Of a stretch of 64,000 bases of DNA, positions 25,965 through 38,610 are shown in pieces. The position numbers and the translations under genes were made by a program. Under the pieces are notes generated by a model. The model was not told where the DNA came from, did no database searches, and worked only from the letters and a program-made list of their open reading frames with translations. The stretch is from assembly GCF_021347895.1 (NCBI RefSeq), contig NC_067117.1, positions 30,510,067 through 30,574,066 on the forward strand. The letters are read 5' to 3'. Origin of the DNA: Acanthochromis polyacanthus (Eukaryota > Chordata > Actinopteri > Pomacentridae). Position 1 is the stretch's first letter; the number at the start of each line of letters is the position of its first letter.

Positions 25965-26043
25965 TATTATTGTTAATATTATTATTATTATTTATTGTTT
26001 TTGTTGTTGTTGTTGTTATTGTTATTATTATTGTTAGTAGTAG
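25965..26043. repeat. (ATT)n/(TTG)n low-complexity tract
   Basis: Mixed trinucleotide repeats TATTAT, GTTGTTGTT and TAGTAGTAG. Confidence 0.8.
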
Positions 26044-27830
26044 TATAAACTTTGGTGCATTACTGTGAAAAACTACAAAATGGTGAAAATAACACCAAAA
26101 ATCTGGACAGTCATTAAAATTTAACTGACTTGAATTAAGCAAAACATAATAATAAAAAAATAATAATAATGTTACTGTTTTTATTTCTTCAGCCTAAATA
26201 TTTGTTTTGCATGAATCTTGAGTGTGTGACATTGTGACTTTAAAAAATTGTCAGTCTGGAAACTCTAACCTTATTAAATACAATAAATTTAGTTCAAAGA
26301 CACCTAAACTAAATGACACAGCCCAACCACAGCCACAAATAATTAATATCCCACTGACTTCATTGTAACCCTATGTCTTTCAGTAACACAAACTTGCATT
26401 TTATCTGGATATCACACACACTATCAACACTGTCCACACAGGAAAACAACTGCATCAACTATTCCTAAATGTTGACAACATGACAAGTGACTTTGTTTGA
26501 CATTCATATAATATTAACTGTCCTCTGTCAGTAGCAAAGGTGGCAGCACTGAGGTGTTGTTCTGTTCTTAAAACATCCTGTGGAAATGCTGGAGGTGGAT
26601 GAATAATAAAGGTGAATGTGGTTTCTGTCCTCCATTTAAAAAAAAATATTTTAAAAAATCAATAAAGTGATTGTTTTTGAACCATTAAAGTTGTGGCTTC
26701 CTAAACGCAACCAGACTTTAATCCCAGACTTGACAGACCAAACGCTCAGTCATTTATTCTTGAAGAGAGCAGTGAGTGTTTTGTTGGTCAACTTGAATTT
26801 TAAGTCCATCCAGCTGCTTAAAACCCAGCAGCAACACTTGGAATAAAAACATTGGGATATAGCTGACAAAACTTTGAGTCATTCATCCAACACAGCAAAG
26901 CAATAAGCTGCTAGTTCGGCGTGTAGTTATTTTTGTCTGGACTTGTGTGTGAATAACTTTAGTCTCCAATTCCTCTATCTTCAAGCAGCCTTTAATCAAT
27001 CACAAAAGTCGATACTGTTGACCGGCCTGGCATTGATTTCACCAGGTTGCTCTGTTACAGACCGTTGGTTTCTGGAGAGAAAGCTGATGTGTAGTCACCT
27101 TCTCTTCCCCCATCGCTGGTTCCTGAATGAAGGAATGATAGAAACTCATTAGAGAGCAGACGTCACCTGAGATGATTCACTATTGACTCGGTTTACTGTT
27201 TACTGTGAGACAGAAGCGGCTTCACTCACCAAACTGGGAGTTAAAGATGCATCGAAAATCCACCAAGACAGGTGGAAGTACAGTGACTCAGAGATGGTGA
27301 TCAGCCTTTCATGCAAATACAAGCAAGAAATATGAATGTCCTCACAGGAAAACTTGATCAAAAATGCATAAATAGATGTTCTATATTTGGAAGAAAACAT
27401 TATTAAAGTTTTGTTTTAAGCGATGCCGCCATAAAGGACCAATCTATAATAATCCCAGTTACAAATGAATTCAAGAGTTTAACTTACTGATGGAAGCTAG
27501 TTTTTTTTTTTTCTTTTTTTACAGTACTAAGTGATAAAACTATGTCTCTTGATGCAAAGCACATTTGGAAAATGCCAAAATTACACTATTTATGAAGGTC
27601 AGAAACTGTAAAATCAGAAAGATTAGCTGGACTTTCCCTTTTTCAATGATCTTAGAACTTATGAAGTGTGACTTATGAACTTTTTGGTGGGAAACTGGAT
27701 CATATCTGAGCTTAAAGTTGGAATATTTCATCAACATTGCTTCATTCTATGCCTCATTTAAAAAAAAAAGTCAAAATGATTTGCTCTGCGGCACAATTGA
27801 GAAGCCATGAGTTACACAGTTGCAACCAAC

Positions 27831-28357
27831 TAGCCTAGCCGTGCTAGACCCATGCTCTGAAGACGCAAGGGTCTAGGCACGCTCGACAGGGAGGGAGGCG
27901 GGCTAAAAGGTTGTCTATCAAATCCCTCTGCAGCAATTGGGTAGGTATACAACCAATCAGTGCAACGAATAGGCTCCTAGAACGCCGGAAATCAGAGGAT
28001 GCGGTAGTTCGGTGAAGCCTTATTTATACAGTCAATGGGTGAAGCTCAAGTATATTACAGACATGTTAACAGAAAATTATTCAGAGTCGGTGCTAATGTT
28101 GTCGACCCTGGCAGAGAATTAAATTCGTTGCCGTGGGTTGTCTAGCACGGCTAGGCTAGTTGTTTCCGGTTGTTTCTGTCAGAATCGTCGCGCCTCTGTC
28201 GTCACTTCGTTACGCTCGCCTTCTGACTCTACACTTCATGGTGATTGGTCCGGCCAGTTTTAGGAGCATCCAACCTCGAGCCTTATGGAGGGTAACTAGA
28301 CCCACCCTGGCAGAGAATTAAATTCGTTGCCGTGGGTTGTCAAGTGCGGCTAGGCTA
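27831..28357. mobile_element. composite inverted-repeat transposon with two right ends
   Basis: The left end is TAGCCTAGCCGTGCTAGACC and the far right end is GTGCGGCTAGGCTA. The 9-bp GCAACCAAC flanks both sides (27822-27830 and 28358-28366), consistent with a target duplication of 8-9 bp (hAT- or Mutator-like). A second right end occurs inside: the words CCTGGCAGAGAATTAAATTC and GTTGCCGTGGGTTGTC occur at 28107-28142 and again at 28304-28341, each followed by the TAGGCTAG terminus. No transposase is present. Confidence 0.78.
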
Positions 28358-28366
28358 GCAACCAAC

Positions 28367-29591
28367 AGCACTGTGACTAAAATTTAGGTACTTTAAAATT
28401 AAATTATTTTATTAATTATTTAATATTTATTAAATGTTATTTCATAATAATAACGATGAAAAAGTAATGTGTCATTCTGCATTCACTCTATTTGTAGTCA
28501 TGGTTGTGCTTTCCATTTTATCCCATTTTATACTGCAGTGAAAAATGAGGTCAGAATGAATGAAATGGGACAGAAATCAAATTTTAAAAAATGCACAAAA
28601 ACTGCTTGGAGTTAAATTTAGTGACTATCTAGTACTTGCGAGTCTATTTAAAGGCCTGTCAGTGTATTTGGGAACTATGGCAGGTCTCAGTTTTCTGCAG
28701 TTTGAATTTGAGATGGGACCTAAAAAACTCTCCAATGTGAAAACTGTTCACTAACTTTTTATGTTTTAACTAGATTTAACTGGTATTTTGAAAGACATAA
28801 ATATAGGTGGAAAAGGCAGAAACGGAGGATAACAGAGCTAAATGTGAACTAGTCTATGCAGAAAACATCTTTCTGAACGTAAACAGCGGCAGAATGAAGA
28901 TATTGACACTAAATAGTTAGAAACAGCCTCATCCAAACCTTCAGCTTCCATCCGTCTCTTTCCTCTCTTCCTCTGCATTGTTTTTCATTCCTGTCGATAA
29001 TGGGCTATATTTAGTGTGGCTTTCAAGTCCTTGAGCTGCTGACCCCATTTACTCCGTCACACTGCCTGTTTGGCCTACAGAGCTGAGTATCACTTACACC
29101 TGTGTGTGTCTGTGACTGTGGTAATGCAGCACTTTTTTTTTGTTGTGTTTGTGCATTTGAAATATTCATTACACCCTCGTGTGGTTCAGTGTTTCCTCTA
29201 TAAACACCACAAGCTATAAAAAGGAGCAACGTATACTTTTACAATAACAAATCTGCATGTAATGGATGCACAGAGTCGTGCAGGTGACCTCTCTGGTTGT
29301 AATCAATTGAATCATCCCAGTCTTTTAACTACTTCTCTGCATCGTTACACAATAAATATGCCATTTTTGTAATTGGTCACACTATCTGTAATAAATACAG
29401 ACTTTCACCTTCAGAAACAGTGAATTTATTTAGTCACAGCAGCTTGATTAAAAGCAGTGTGAATGGGATGGCTCTGAAAAGAAGTTGCATTCAACATGTG
29501 AGGGTCATTGAGCTCCAAAAGGGGCCGGAATATTTTTTTTATCATGGGAAAATTATGTGCCGAGTAAGAAATGAGCCAAGGAACTCTGTCA
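28367..29591. other. intron stretch, unannotated
   Basis: AT-rich, with no gene or repeat recognised. Confidence 0.5.
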
Positions 29592-30194
29592 TTAAAGGGG
29601 AACTTCGGTTTTTTTCAACCTGGGGTCTGTTTTCATATGTCATTTCATACACGTGAGTGATGGAGAAATGAATTTTCGACATAGCTCCAGTATTTAGCCA
29701 GGCAGGCAGCTTAGCAGCTCAGCTAGCAGCTCGGCTAGCGAAAAGTATGGGGCAGCTGGCCCCCCCGCGTCAAAGTCCGCCCTAATGTGCTTTTTGCCCT
29801 ACACTCGCGCCGTGTTTTGGCGTGAGCTCTCGCGCGATTTCGGAATGAGATTTGCTTTCTAGCGTCCTGAGATTTGGATACAGACCACAACAAAGAGCGA
29901 TCGCCAAGTAATGTGGAGGTTTTCGTTCACTTCTCATCTCTCGTATGTTGTGGGACACTCATTGAGACTATCTGAGCCGGTCAGTGTGGGGCAAAAGCAT
30001 GTTAGGGCGGACTTTGACGCGGGGGGGCCAGCTGCCCCATACTTTTCGCTAGCCGAGCTGCTAGCTGAGCTGCTAAGCTGCCTGCCTGGCTAAATACTGG
30101 AGCTATGTCGAAAATTCATTTCTCCATCACTCACATGTATGAAATGACATATGAAACAGACCCCAGGTTGAAAAAAACTTAAGTTCCCCTTTAA
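29592..30194. mobile_element. foldback element with TTAA ends
   Basis: Two inverted arms, 29592-29785 (194 bp) and 30002-30194 (193 bp), differ at only about four positions. They enclose a CpG-rich 216-bp loop. The outer edges are TTAAAGGGGAACTT and AAGTTCCCCTTTAA, so the target duplication may be TTAA, as for piggyBac- or Kolobok-type transposons. There is no transposase. Transcribed in the ptprt intron, the arms would form a long RNA hairpin. Confidence 0.85.
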
Positions 30195-30602
30195 GACTGA
30201 CGGAAACTAACATTATCATCAATAAAACCACCAGCATATCTATCAAAGCTTCTCATACAGACCTGACGGCCACACGGCTGCTTAATATTAACAGTACATC
30301 CAAGAAAACAGCAGTCAGAGGAATTATAATAAGTAAGATAGTTTGCTTTGTCAGCAATCTGACACCAGAAGAGGACATTTTTGGGTAAGGTCACAAAGAA
30401 ATAAGAAAAAACAAATGACAAAAATGTTTGGAAAATACACTAAGTTGGGAGTGAGATTATGTGCAGTTAAAATGAAATCTTGTTTTGGGGGTAATGTTTC
30501 TTTTTGCACAGATATGCCTTACAAATAGCAGAATTTAAGAAATCCATGACAATATATAATCTACACACTTTCAAAATGTCAACTGTCATGAACTATTCCA
30601 AT

Positions 30603-30604
<2 letters not shown>

Positions 30605-30637
<33 letters not shown>
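30605..30637. repeat. (TA)n microsatellite
   Basis: About 16 TA units. Confidence 0.92.
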
Positions 30638-30640
<3 letters not shown>

Positions 30641-30929
30641 TTTGATATCATTACTACTATTTACAGTCCTAGTACAACCATGAAGCCAAGAATGCCTCAG
30701 CTAAGACCAACTGTAACTTGACAAAAAAAGGGACTTTTTGACTGAGCTACAGGCTGTGTTTACACAGAACAAACAGGAGACAAGCATGGAAACAAATAAT
30801 AAAGCATATAAATATAAATCATGCATCAGAAAACTAATAGACAAAATAACAAATGAGCAACAATGAGTGCAGATCTGTTAAAATCCACTGAAACTCAGAC
30901 TCTAATCTGTCTGCCAGTAGTCAAAGAGA

Positions 30930-31037
30930 AGAGGATTATACATCTAGACGTATGAACACAAACAAACACGCACACACACACAGAGACACACACACTGCTC
31001 GCACAAGGGGCTAATAGAGAGGATTATCCATCTAGAC
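30930..31037. repeat. 20-bp motif repeated 88 bp apart
   Basis: AGAGGATTATACATCTAGAC at 30930-30949 recurs at 31018-31037 with one change (A to C). The DNA between is mostly CA-rich. It could be a remnant of a short duplication or a paired GGATTA-type site. Confidence 0.55.
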
Positions 31038-31064
31038 CCTCACCCCTTTACCCCCATGTCTCTT

Positions 31065-31084
31065 CTACACACACACACGCACAG

Positions 31085-31117
<33 letters not shown>

Positions 31118-31121
31118 CAGA
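31065..31121. repeat. (CA)n microsatellite, interrupted
   Basis: CA units with CG and GA interruptions. Confidence 0.88.
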
Positions 31122-32599
31122 CTCAGGGATAATGCGTGGCCCCTCTAATCTCTCAAGCACTACAACTTCCTGCCCTGCAGCCAATCGGTGCTTCACTCTC
31201 ATCTCTCCAGCCAATCACGTGTCCCCTGAGAGCCCCACAGGCCAAATGAGAGCAGCTCCTCAGCAGGCAGGTGAACCTCCCTGAGCTCCTGTAGGTCAGA
31301 GTGATTTCTCCCTGACTGCCTCAGCGAGGCTGCTGTCTACCTCAGCTGGAAATGCAATACTTTAAAGAGCATCTGCTGGAAACCTACAGACTCATGTTTA
31401 ATGAAGCTATTTAGAATGTTTGATTATATGGTTGAAACAAGTTTATGTAATTAAATGAAATTGACTTGAATTTTTTTCTTCACCTAGAAGTCTCTTCCCA
31501 TATGTAACCAACATTTAAGTTTTTTCCCTTTGTTTTTTTTTTTTTGTTTTTTTTCCAATTTGCTCATGAAAATAACAAAAAAACTATTCATAACTATAAC
31601 TAACACTTAAGAATTCCTTTCATTTAGAATTGCTAGCTGGAACAAGTTCATTCATTATATGTGATCACCTTAAAAACTGATCTTTGTGCTTCTTCAATGC
31701 ATTGTGTTGTTTGAACTTAATTTTATAAAGAGTTGTCTTACCTCAAAACAATTAATGTAAACTGTTGCATACCTTTTTTTTAACAGTGTAAAGGAACAAA
31801 AATGAAACTCAGTGACGCACAAAAGAGTGAAAAGATCAACAAAAACTATATTTCACAGTTTTAACCTGCTGATGCGAGGAATCATAAAACTCCAACACAC
31901 AGTTCGCTGCAGTCGTAAATCACTGTCAATCTGCAGCGAGTGACTCATTATGAAATATTTTTAATGTAGCAGCGACAGCAGAAGAAGAAGCTCGGTGGCC
32001 CACATTAGCTTCTAGAGGGAAAGCGTCGCTGCTGTCACTCGGCTGGCGGCAGGTTTCCGTGCTGCTGTCAAACAAGCGTCGTTGGGATGCAGATTCAGGC
32101 CGTTTCTTGTCAAACTGTCACCGCCGGCTGATTCCAAAATGCTCCATCTCTGATCACCTCTTCCAGGTTTAACCAAGTTGCACGTCTTTGATGCTTTTTT
32201 TTTTTGAGGGCGGTATTGATTTTGATGGGAACTTTTGGTCGATAAATGACGGGATACAATAGCTTTTCCGGGCTTTTGTATCCTGTCACTCGTGGAGTCG
32301 TATATTCCCCAGAACTTGTCACTCCTGCCTTCTGCCTCTTGACTGCTGATGAACAGCCTGATTAAGCGATTGAGACCTTTGTTGGAGATTAGCAGCTCGG
32401 CTATTTATTGCCGGTCGGCCGCTCGTCTCTCTTGTGTATATTTATCTCAGCGAGAACAGCAGTGGCTATATTTAGGCCTCTGTCTTTCTCTCTCTCACTT
32501 GTTTTGTTATCAAGAGTCGACGACAACAATGGAGATAACACAGCGAGGAAATATTATCAGACTATTGTGTGCTGCATTTTCTTCCTCCTGTTAGCTTAT

Positions 32600-34900
32600 C
32601 TGGTTGGAAACAATAGAGAAAATGGGACGAGAAAAACACCAAACGTCCCAATTTCCCTTTATGTTTTTATGCATGCATGCACAGATGCACAGCGTCTCAT
32701 GGTCTCAAAGTTGAGAAAAAGTGTTGTGAAAAATTAACAAATTATTGATTTTTTCATCAAATTTTGATGAAAGTTAAAATACTGATGACATGCCTTTCAA
32801 TCCCACCAGCAGGTTTATAGAGGGTTGGTTTTATTGGTTTTAGTGTAAAACAATGGGAAAAAATATGATGAGGAAAGTACCAAACACCCCAATTTCCGTT
32901 TATGTTTCTCTGCATGCATGCACAGCAGTGGTGTAGTGGTCCCTGGAGAAGTGGGTATACTCTTAATTTTCACCTTTTTTTTAATTAGTCCAGAAAAACG
33001 CCCTGTTTTAGAAACAGTGACATAGAAGACTACTCTATTCAATTTATTCAGTCATTTCTACTTGCCCACTATTATAAAATTATCATGACTTGATTAGGAG
33101 CAGTTTGTAGTTATTGGTCACACAAGCAAACTGGATTAATGTAACATGTATTTATCATGAGGCAAACATGGTGTTTCAGTTACTTTTGAACATTTATTTA
33201 AATTAAATACTTCAAATATGAAGTTGACAGTGCATCCTTGTTCATATTTCATGAATAAAACCTCAATATTGTTTTAGGTCGAATCTTAAACTACCTGTCC
33301 CCATTCTTGTGTTTTTACTTACTTTAAAATCAACTACCAGTCTAGAGGTTTTCCCACATTATCCCAATCTAGCTAGCTTCAGACTTACGTTAGAATAACA
33401 TTAGCCTTTCAAAACGTTAGTCAGACTCGGCCGACACTCAGTTTAATCCGTTGCGCTTCAGTTGCGCTTTAGTGTTCCGCCCGCGGTATACTTTGAGATT
33501 TGCTAAATGTCTGAAACTGCAAATGCGATTATACAAACACTATACACCGATGGAAAGCTTAGATTCTCATGAATCCGCCGGTATAAACCACTTTCAGATG
33601 TGATTACCACAGCGGTAATATAAACACATTTGTCCGACAAACAACGAATATCCATCCATCTGTTCTCTATACACGGCTTCAACGTACACAGCGCGACTCA
33701 CATTTCCGGGTTCATTATTACACACAGATGAAAATATTCCACAAAAAACGGCCATAATCCAACCTTGGACATCCAGACGAAACAAGCCAGTAAAATATTT
33801 TGTCCAAAACATGTCTTGAAGACGGTATATAATCCATGAATAGGTCGTTTTCGAGGAAATGCACATCGCGATGCGCGTCCAATATTCCCTGTATTTCTCG
33901 TCATATTTTTATTTACAAATAGAATATTAGCGATTTTTTTGTACTGAAAATGGCTGGAATTGACTGCAGCTTTAACCACTGGCGACAAAATATCCTCTCC
34001 TTGAAATGTGCAGTCATGTTGCCAGTAGTTTAAAGCAATGATTCATTTGGAAACACCTTAAAACTTACCTGAGAATTATATCGTCCATGAAAGTAGGTTC
34101 GCTCGATACGTACCACTCACTTGAAAGGTGTTTATTCTGACTTTCTCGCATTTCCACGCATTTTTCAAGCACACCTGTCAATCAACTGGAGTGCCACAGA
34201 GGTGTTAGCAAAATTTTCCTCTGTATGACCCGCCCTACTCTGCCTCTGATTGGCTCATCCCTAAAGTTAACCAATCGAATCAGTGAAGGTAGCATGTACC
34301 AGCCAATTACAGGCAGAGGAGGGTTGTTCATGGCTTCATCATCCTTAAGGAAAAGAGGGCTACCTGGCACACAGATATTACTGAATGATGTGCACCAGGG
34401 AGCATTAGAAGTGGGTATACGCAATGCTAACTGAAAAATAAGTGGGTATACGCCGTATACCCTGGACTACACCACTGATGCACAGATATTTACATGTGTG
34501 CGTCTGTATAGACACTGCCTGCAGACCAGCCTAGTCCCAGCCAAAAAGTCCCAGAATTTTTTGAAAAGCGACTGTTGGTCACAGCTGAGTGCCTCATGTC
34601 CGCAAAGTTGCAAAAAAAGTGTTTCATTTTATTTTTTTATAGAATCAGGTTAGAACAATTTATTTATTTTTTTGCCAAATTTTGAAAAGAGGCATCGAGA
34701 ATAAAGTGTTTTGCAGCTGGGATTTGGACCATTTTTCCATCCAAATGACATGTCACAGATGGGTAGATCCAGGACAGAAAGCGTTTTTGTATTTCAATCC
34801 CACCAGAGGGTTTTGGAGGGGTTCAAAGATGAAATATGACAAAGAAAACACAGAACGTCTCAATTGCAATTAATGTTTTTATGCATGCATGAATAGATTA
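32600..34900. repeat. locally repeated unit, three diverged copies
   Basis: Three places share CAATCCCACCAG, a GGAAA/GAAAACAC segment, CAATTTCC-like words and TTTATGCATGCATG. They lie near 32610-32700, 32798-32925 (continuing at 34478) and 34796-34900. The unit is about 200-250 bp. The hAT element 32926-34477 split the second copy. Confidence 0.55.
32926..34477. mobile_element. non-autonomous hAT element, 1.55 kb
   Basis: The ends are inverted: CAGTGGTGTAGTGGTCCCTG at the left and GGACTACACCACTG at the right. They are flanked by an exact 8-bp target duplication ATGCACAG (32918-32925 and 34478-34485), the hAT hallmark. Inner motifs GTGGGTATAC occur at both ends. Although 1,552 bp long, it has no frame resembling a hAT transposase, so it depends on another copy. 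The interior is AT-moderate and otherwise unrecognised. Confidence 0.92.
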
Positions 34901-36945
34901 TTCACATGTGTGTTTGTGTTCATTATTTGGGGATTTTCTTTATGTATCCATACGTCTTTGGGTCGGGATGTCTTTGCATTACCATTTGTTCTTCCCTCCC
35001 CATGCATAGTGACCCAGAATGTCTTGACATTATGAAGTCAGGAAGCGGGAGAACAGTCTGTCCCTAATAGAAAAACTTCTAAAAGCAGCGATGGTGGAGC
35101 TTAAAACAGTAGGTGTCTGCTGAGCCACGGGGTGAGGCAGGATGTGACAGGGAGAGAGGAGTTTTATTCACATTTTATACATATATTACAACTATAGGAA
35201 ACTGTTATTAAATGTCCTCCTGTCATGAATTCACATCGAGAGGCTCTTTGTGTTGGATTAAAAAGCACGATTGCAGATGTCAAGGTGCAAACACAATGTA
35301 AAGATTATATGTTGTGCGTGTTCAGCTTCGACTTAAAGACAGTTAGATGGGAAAGGAACTGTTATTGATGCAGTCATTGACATGCACTTGAGGATAGGTT
35401 ATGTGTAGTTGTGGGGGATGGCATGTTTTTGTATGCTGGTGTCTAATTGGTCTGTACAATATGTCATCTCAGCGTCGCTATTGCACTACACGCAGTAGTC
35501 ACATTGCAGAAAATGTGATCCAACTCGCACGTTTAACTGACAAAAGGTCTGATAGAACTTAATGCATTTTGATTTAACAATTCACTATCAAAGGATGATG
35601 CTGACCAAAAACAGGGACTCGTTCTGCAGTTTCAGCAGCTGTTTCCACTACATGAGGTAATGCGATAGTTTGAATCTACACCACAAGCTCTGTATGATTG
35701 AAAAGTCACATTTGAATGCCATTCAAAGTAAGTAAACTAGTCTTAATGTCTTTGCTTGTGTTATAGCACATGACAAAGGTTTCCAACAATTAGATTTTAA
35801 GATGCAATAAAATAAGCCTTTATTAGTCCCACAGTGGGGAAGAGTGCATAGTTACAGCAGCAAACATTAAGGGATTGAGTATAAAAACATAAATAAATAA
35901 ACCGCAATATACCTAAGTACTAGTTTTAAAAATTACATTATTGCACACGTCAGTGGGGTTGCGTAGTTTTTACTGGTTTTGCTCAGATTGTCTATATTTT
36001 ACAGATTGTACATGAGAAGAAAAACATCATGTATTCTAGCATGTGTAGAAAAATATGTATTTCACTGAGTTTTTAATGTGTAAAATAGTCATAATTAATT
36101 TATCTTTGGATCTACATCGTTTCATTCTAGAATGATTGATTCTTCAAAAAAAAAGAGTTATTTAAGTCATCTGGTGAAAATCCCTGTGTTTTTTGGAGCA
36201 TATATTGCAGAAATCCAAAAATATTCCATTGTATTTTTTTTTACAAGTATTATGCAGCCTGGTGTCAAATGAACAAGACAGAAAGTGTCAAATTGGCTGA
36301 CATGGCTGGGATTCTTTTCTTTCCTCTTAGCATTTGTGAAGGCAGAGTTTTCCTGTAAAGTCTGCAAAACTATTTGACTTTCAGACACAGAATATCAAGA
36401 GTGTGGAAAGATTGTATTTAATAGACTACAGTCTTTTTCCTTTGCTACACTTATTGCATCAGCAAGTAGCATGAATGAATCTCGTTCCAAAACTTGTCAT
36501 ACGGACATGTTGCAATTTATTCTTAAACAGATTTTAAGAATAACAAATGGCCGCTTGCCTGGGTACAATGCAGGCTTGTTAGTCTCCTTATGAAGTGGAT
36601 CATAGTCGGAAATCCTCCCTGGCAGGCCATCAGACACTTAATTTTAGCGCATCAGCTCAGGGAATAAAGCACTTAAATACATTGGTTTCTGTCTTTCATC
36701 AGCTTCAGGAATAAAGATCTTGATTTTGTTGCTGGTAACGTTGTTCTAAATCTCTTGTATGGTGGTTTTGCATGAGAGGTAGCAAACACACTGAGTGCTG
36801 CTTTGTGACTTTCATGGTCATAATTAGGCTAGTTGTGCAGTTGGGTGATGCATTTTAAGGCACCTTTAAGCAACAGGGCCTAAAAAATAACAAGAAAAGA
36901 GTGATTATTAGCATGATTGAATCTCAAAGTCTTTGAATGTTGAGG
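34486..36945. other. intron stretch with a retroposon-tail-like segment
   Basis: At 35806-35960 the words GCCTTTATTAGTCCCACAGT and ACATAAATAAATAAAC resemble the 3' part of a fish LINE/SINE. Nothing else is recognised. Confidence 0.4.
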
Positions 36946-37591
36946 TTGCAGGTTCAGTACGAGGTTTACGTGCAAGCTTTAGTAACTGTAAGCAAACTGC
37001 AGTGACTTTCAGCAATCACACCTGCAGTTTTTTGCAGGATTTATATTGTCTAGTTTCAACAAAAATGCACAAAAAACCTTGTCACTTTCCAGTTGAATAA
37101 ACTGCATTACATGAGACTAAGGGAGGGACAGAAACTATTGGAAAACATTCTCAGAGTTTTCTTTCATTGTTGTGGTTCCCTAATTTACTTTCGCTGCACA
37201 TTCAGACACCACAGACATTCCCTTAATTTTTTTTCTTCTGTTGCCAGCTTTGAGCTTTAAAGTTATATATATATTATTATTTTCTTAGATGTGCATTGTA
37301 CATATTCCCCTGTTTTGTTAAAATGCAGATAAAAATCAATTAAAATCCCAGAATAGCAAGTATCAACTTCCATGTTATAAGTCTTCTTGTCTTCGTATCG
37401 CTTCAGTATCAGGTTCCTGTGCAAGTTTTACTAACTGCAAGCAAGTTGCAGCATCTTTCAGCAATCACACCTGCAATTTTTGCAGGAATTGCTAAGTCAA
37501 TTTACTATAGAAATGCACAATAACCTTCTCTCTTTGCAGTTAAATAAATTGCATTGCACGAGACAGAGGGAGAGACAGAAAATGTTGAAAA
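36946..37591. repeat. local tandem duplication, offset about 450 bp
   Basis: 36946-37146 and 37397-37591 are diverged copies. Both have GTGCAAG.TTTA.TAACTG, then CAGCAATCACACCTGCA, then TTTTTGCAGGA, then TGCATT.CA.GAGAC and GGGAG.GACAGAAA. Confidence 0.7.
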
Positions 37592-38610
37592 AAATGAAAG
37601 ATAAAAGTGCAATAAAAGTTCAAAAACAGCTCTGTAAATGAAAGATATTAGGTTTTACAGTCCACATCTTTGAATCTCTCTCCATATATAGTAATATAGA
37701 AACAGTAAAGTGAGGTCCAAGCGTGCCAGTTTAAGAAACCAAGAATGTTCTGCCACATTTTCACTGCCTATTTTTGATTAAGAAACAGCAGAGAGTTACC
37801 TGAAACCAACCATACACATTTACGCTGCTGTAATCTGCCTCGGATGAGAGTATTCACTTAATGCTTAAAAAAGTAGAGCGCTAGTAAACAATCTGAGCTT
37901 CCACTCAAGTGGATGTGAAATAAAACGGAAGCGAAAGAACAAACACCTCACATAGTTTTTTTACTTAATTCGGCAAGACAGCGAACAGCAGCGCTGAGAT
38001 ACTGAGGGATGAAGCCGCTGCATATTTTCTAATAAAACAAACAGGAGCGCAGAGAATAAAAAATGGAAAATGACAAAGTCGAATTGAAATAGCATTCTAG
38101 ATCACACAACGGCGCCTCGTAAACATAGTTTATTTCCATAAAGCTTGGCTGGAGCTCAAAATGCTGCGGCCCAGCAGTGCAAACACACACACACACACAC
38201 TGCATCTGTGGTGTGTTTGACGAAGGGGGCTGCTGGGTAAAAGCTACAGCTTCTAATACTCACCAGCATCAATCCTCTGCATGGACAAACACATGCTCTG
38301 GTATGTGCATATCATATAAGCTAGCATGAAGTGCAAACACATGCTAACAGACACACAAATGCCTGCACAAACACCATGCTACTGGCATCAATTCGAAAGA
38401 AGACGCCCTATATAATGGGTTTAGAAGTTTAAAATAACTTTTGGCTTGGCATGTTGTAAAAGATGACTTTGCTGCATTGTCAGTTTTAGTTCAGTTTAGT
38501 TAAGAAGTCAGCAGTGTATCATTTTAGAATAGATTCTGTCTAGTTATTGTTTTGGTCAGGTGTTCACTTCTTGAGAATAAACACAAGTGGATAAACATCT
38601 ACCACAACCT
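37592..38610. other. intron stretch, unannotated
   Basis: A short CA run lies at 38182-38200. 37800-38160 is conserved-looking (less AT-rich) but not coding. Confidence 0.4.

Larger units (their letters stand above)
30195..32599. other. intron stretch with TA and CA arrays and CCAAT-rich part
   Basis: A TA array lies at 30605 and CA arrays at about 30967-31121. 31180-31260 has three CCAAT-like words, one as CCAATCACGTG. 31900-32470 is less AT-rich and conserved-looking, but without an open exon. No gene is recognised. Confidence 0.45.

Noticed and set aside
32110..32737. Small overlapping frames in a less AT-rich part of the intron
   Set aside because: Frames on both strands are equally open and none resembles a known domain.
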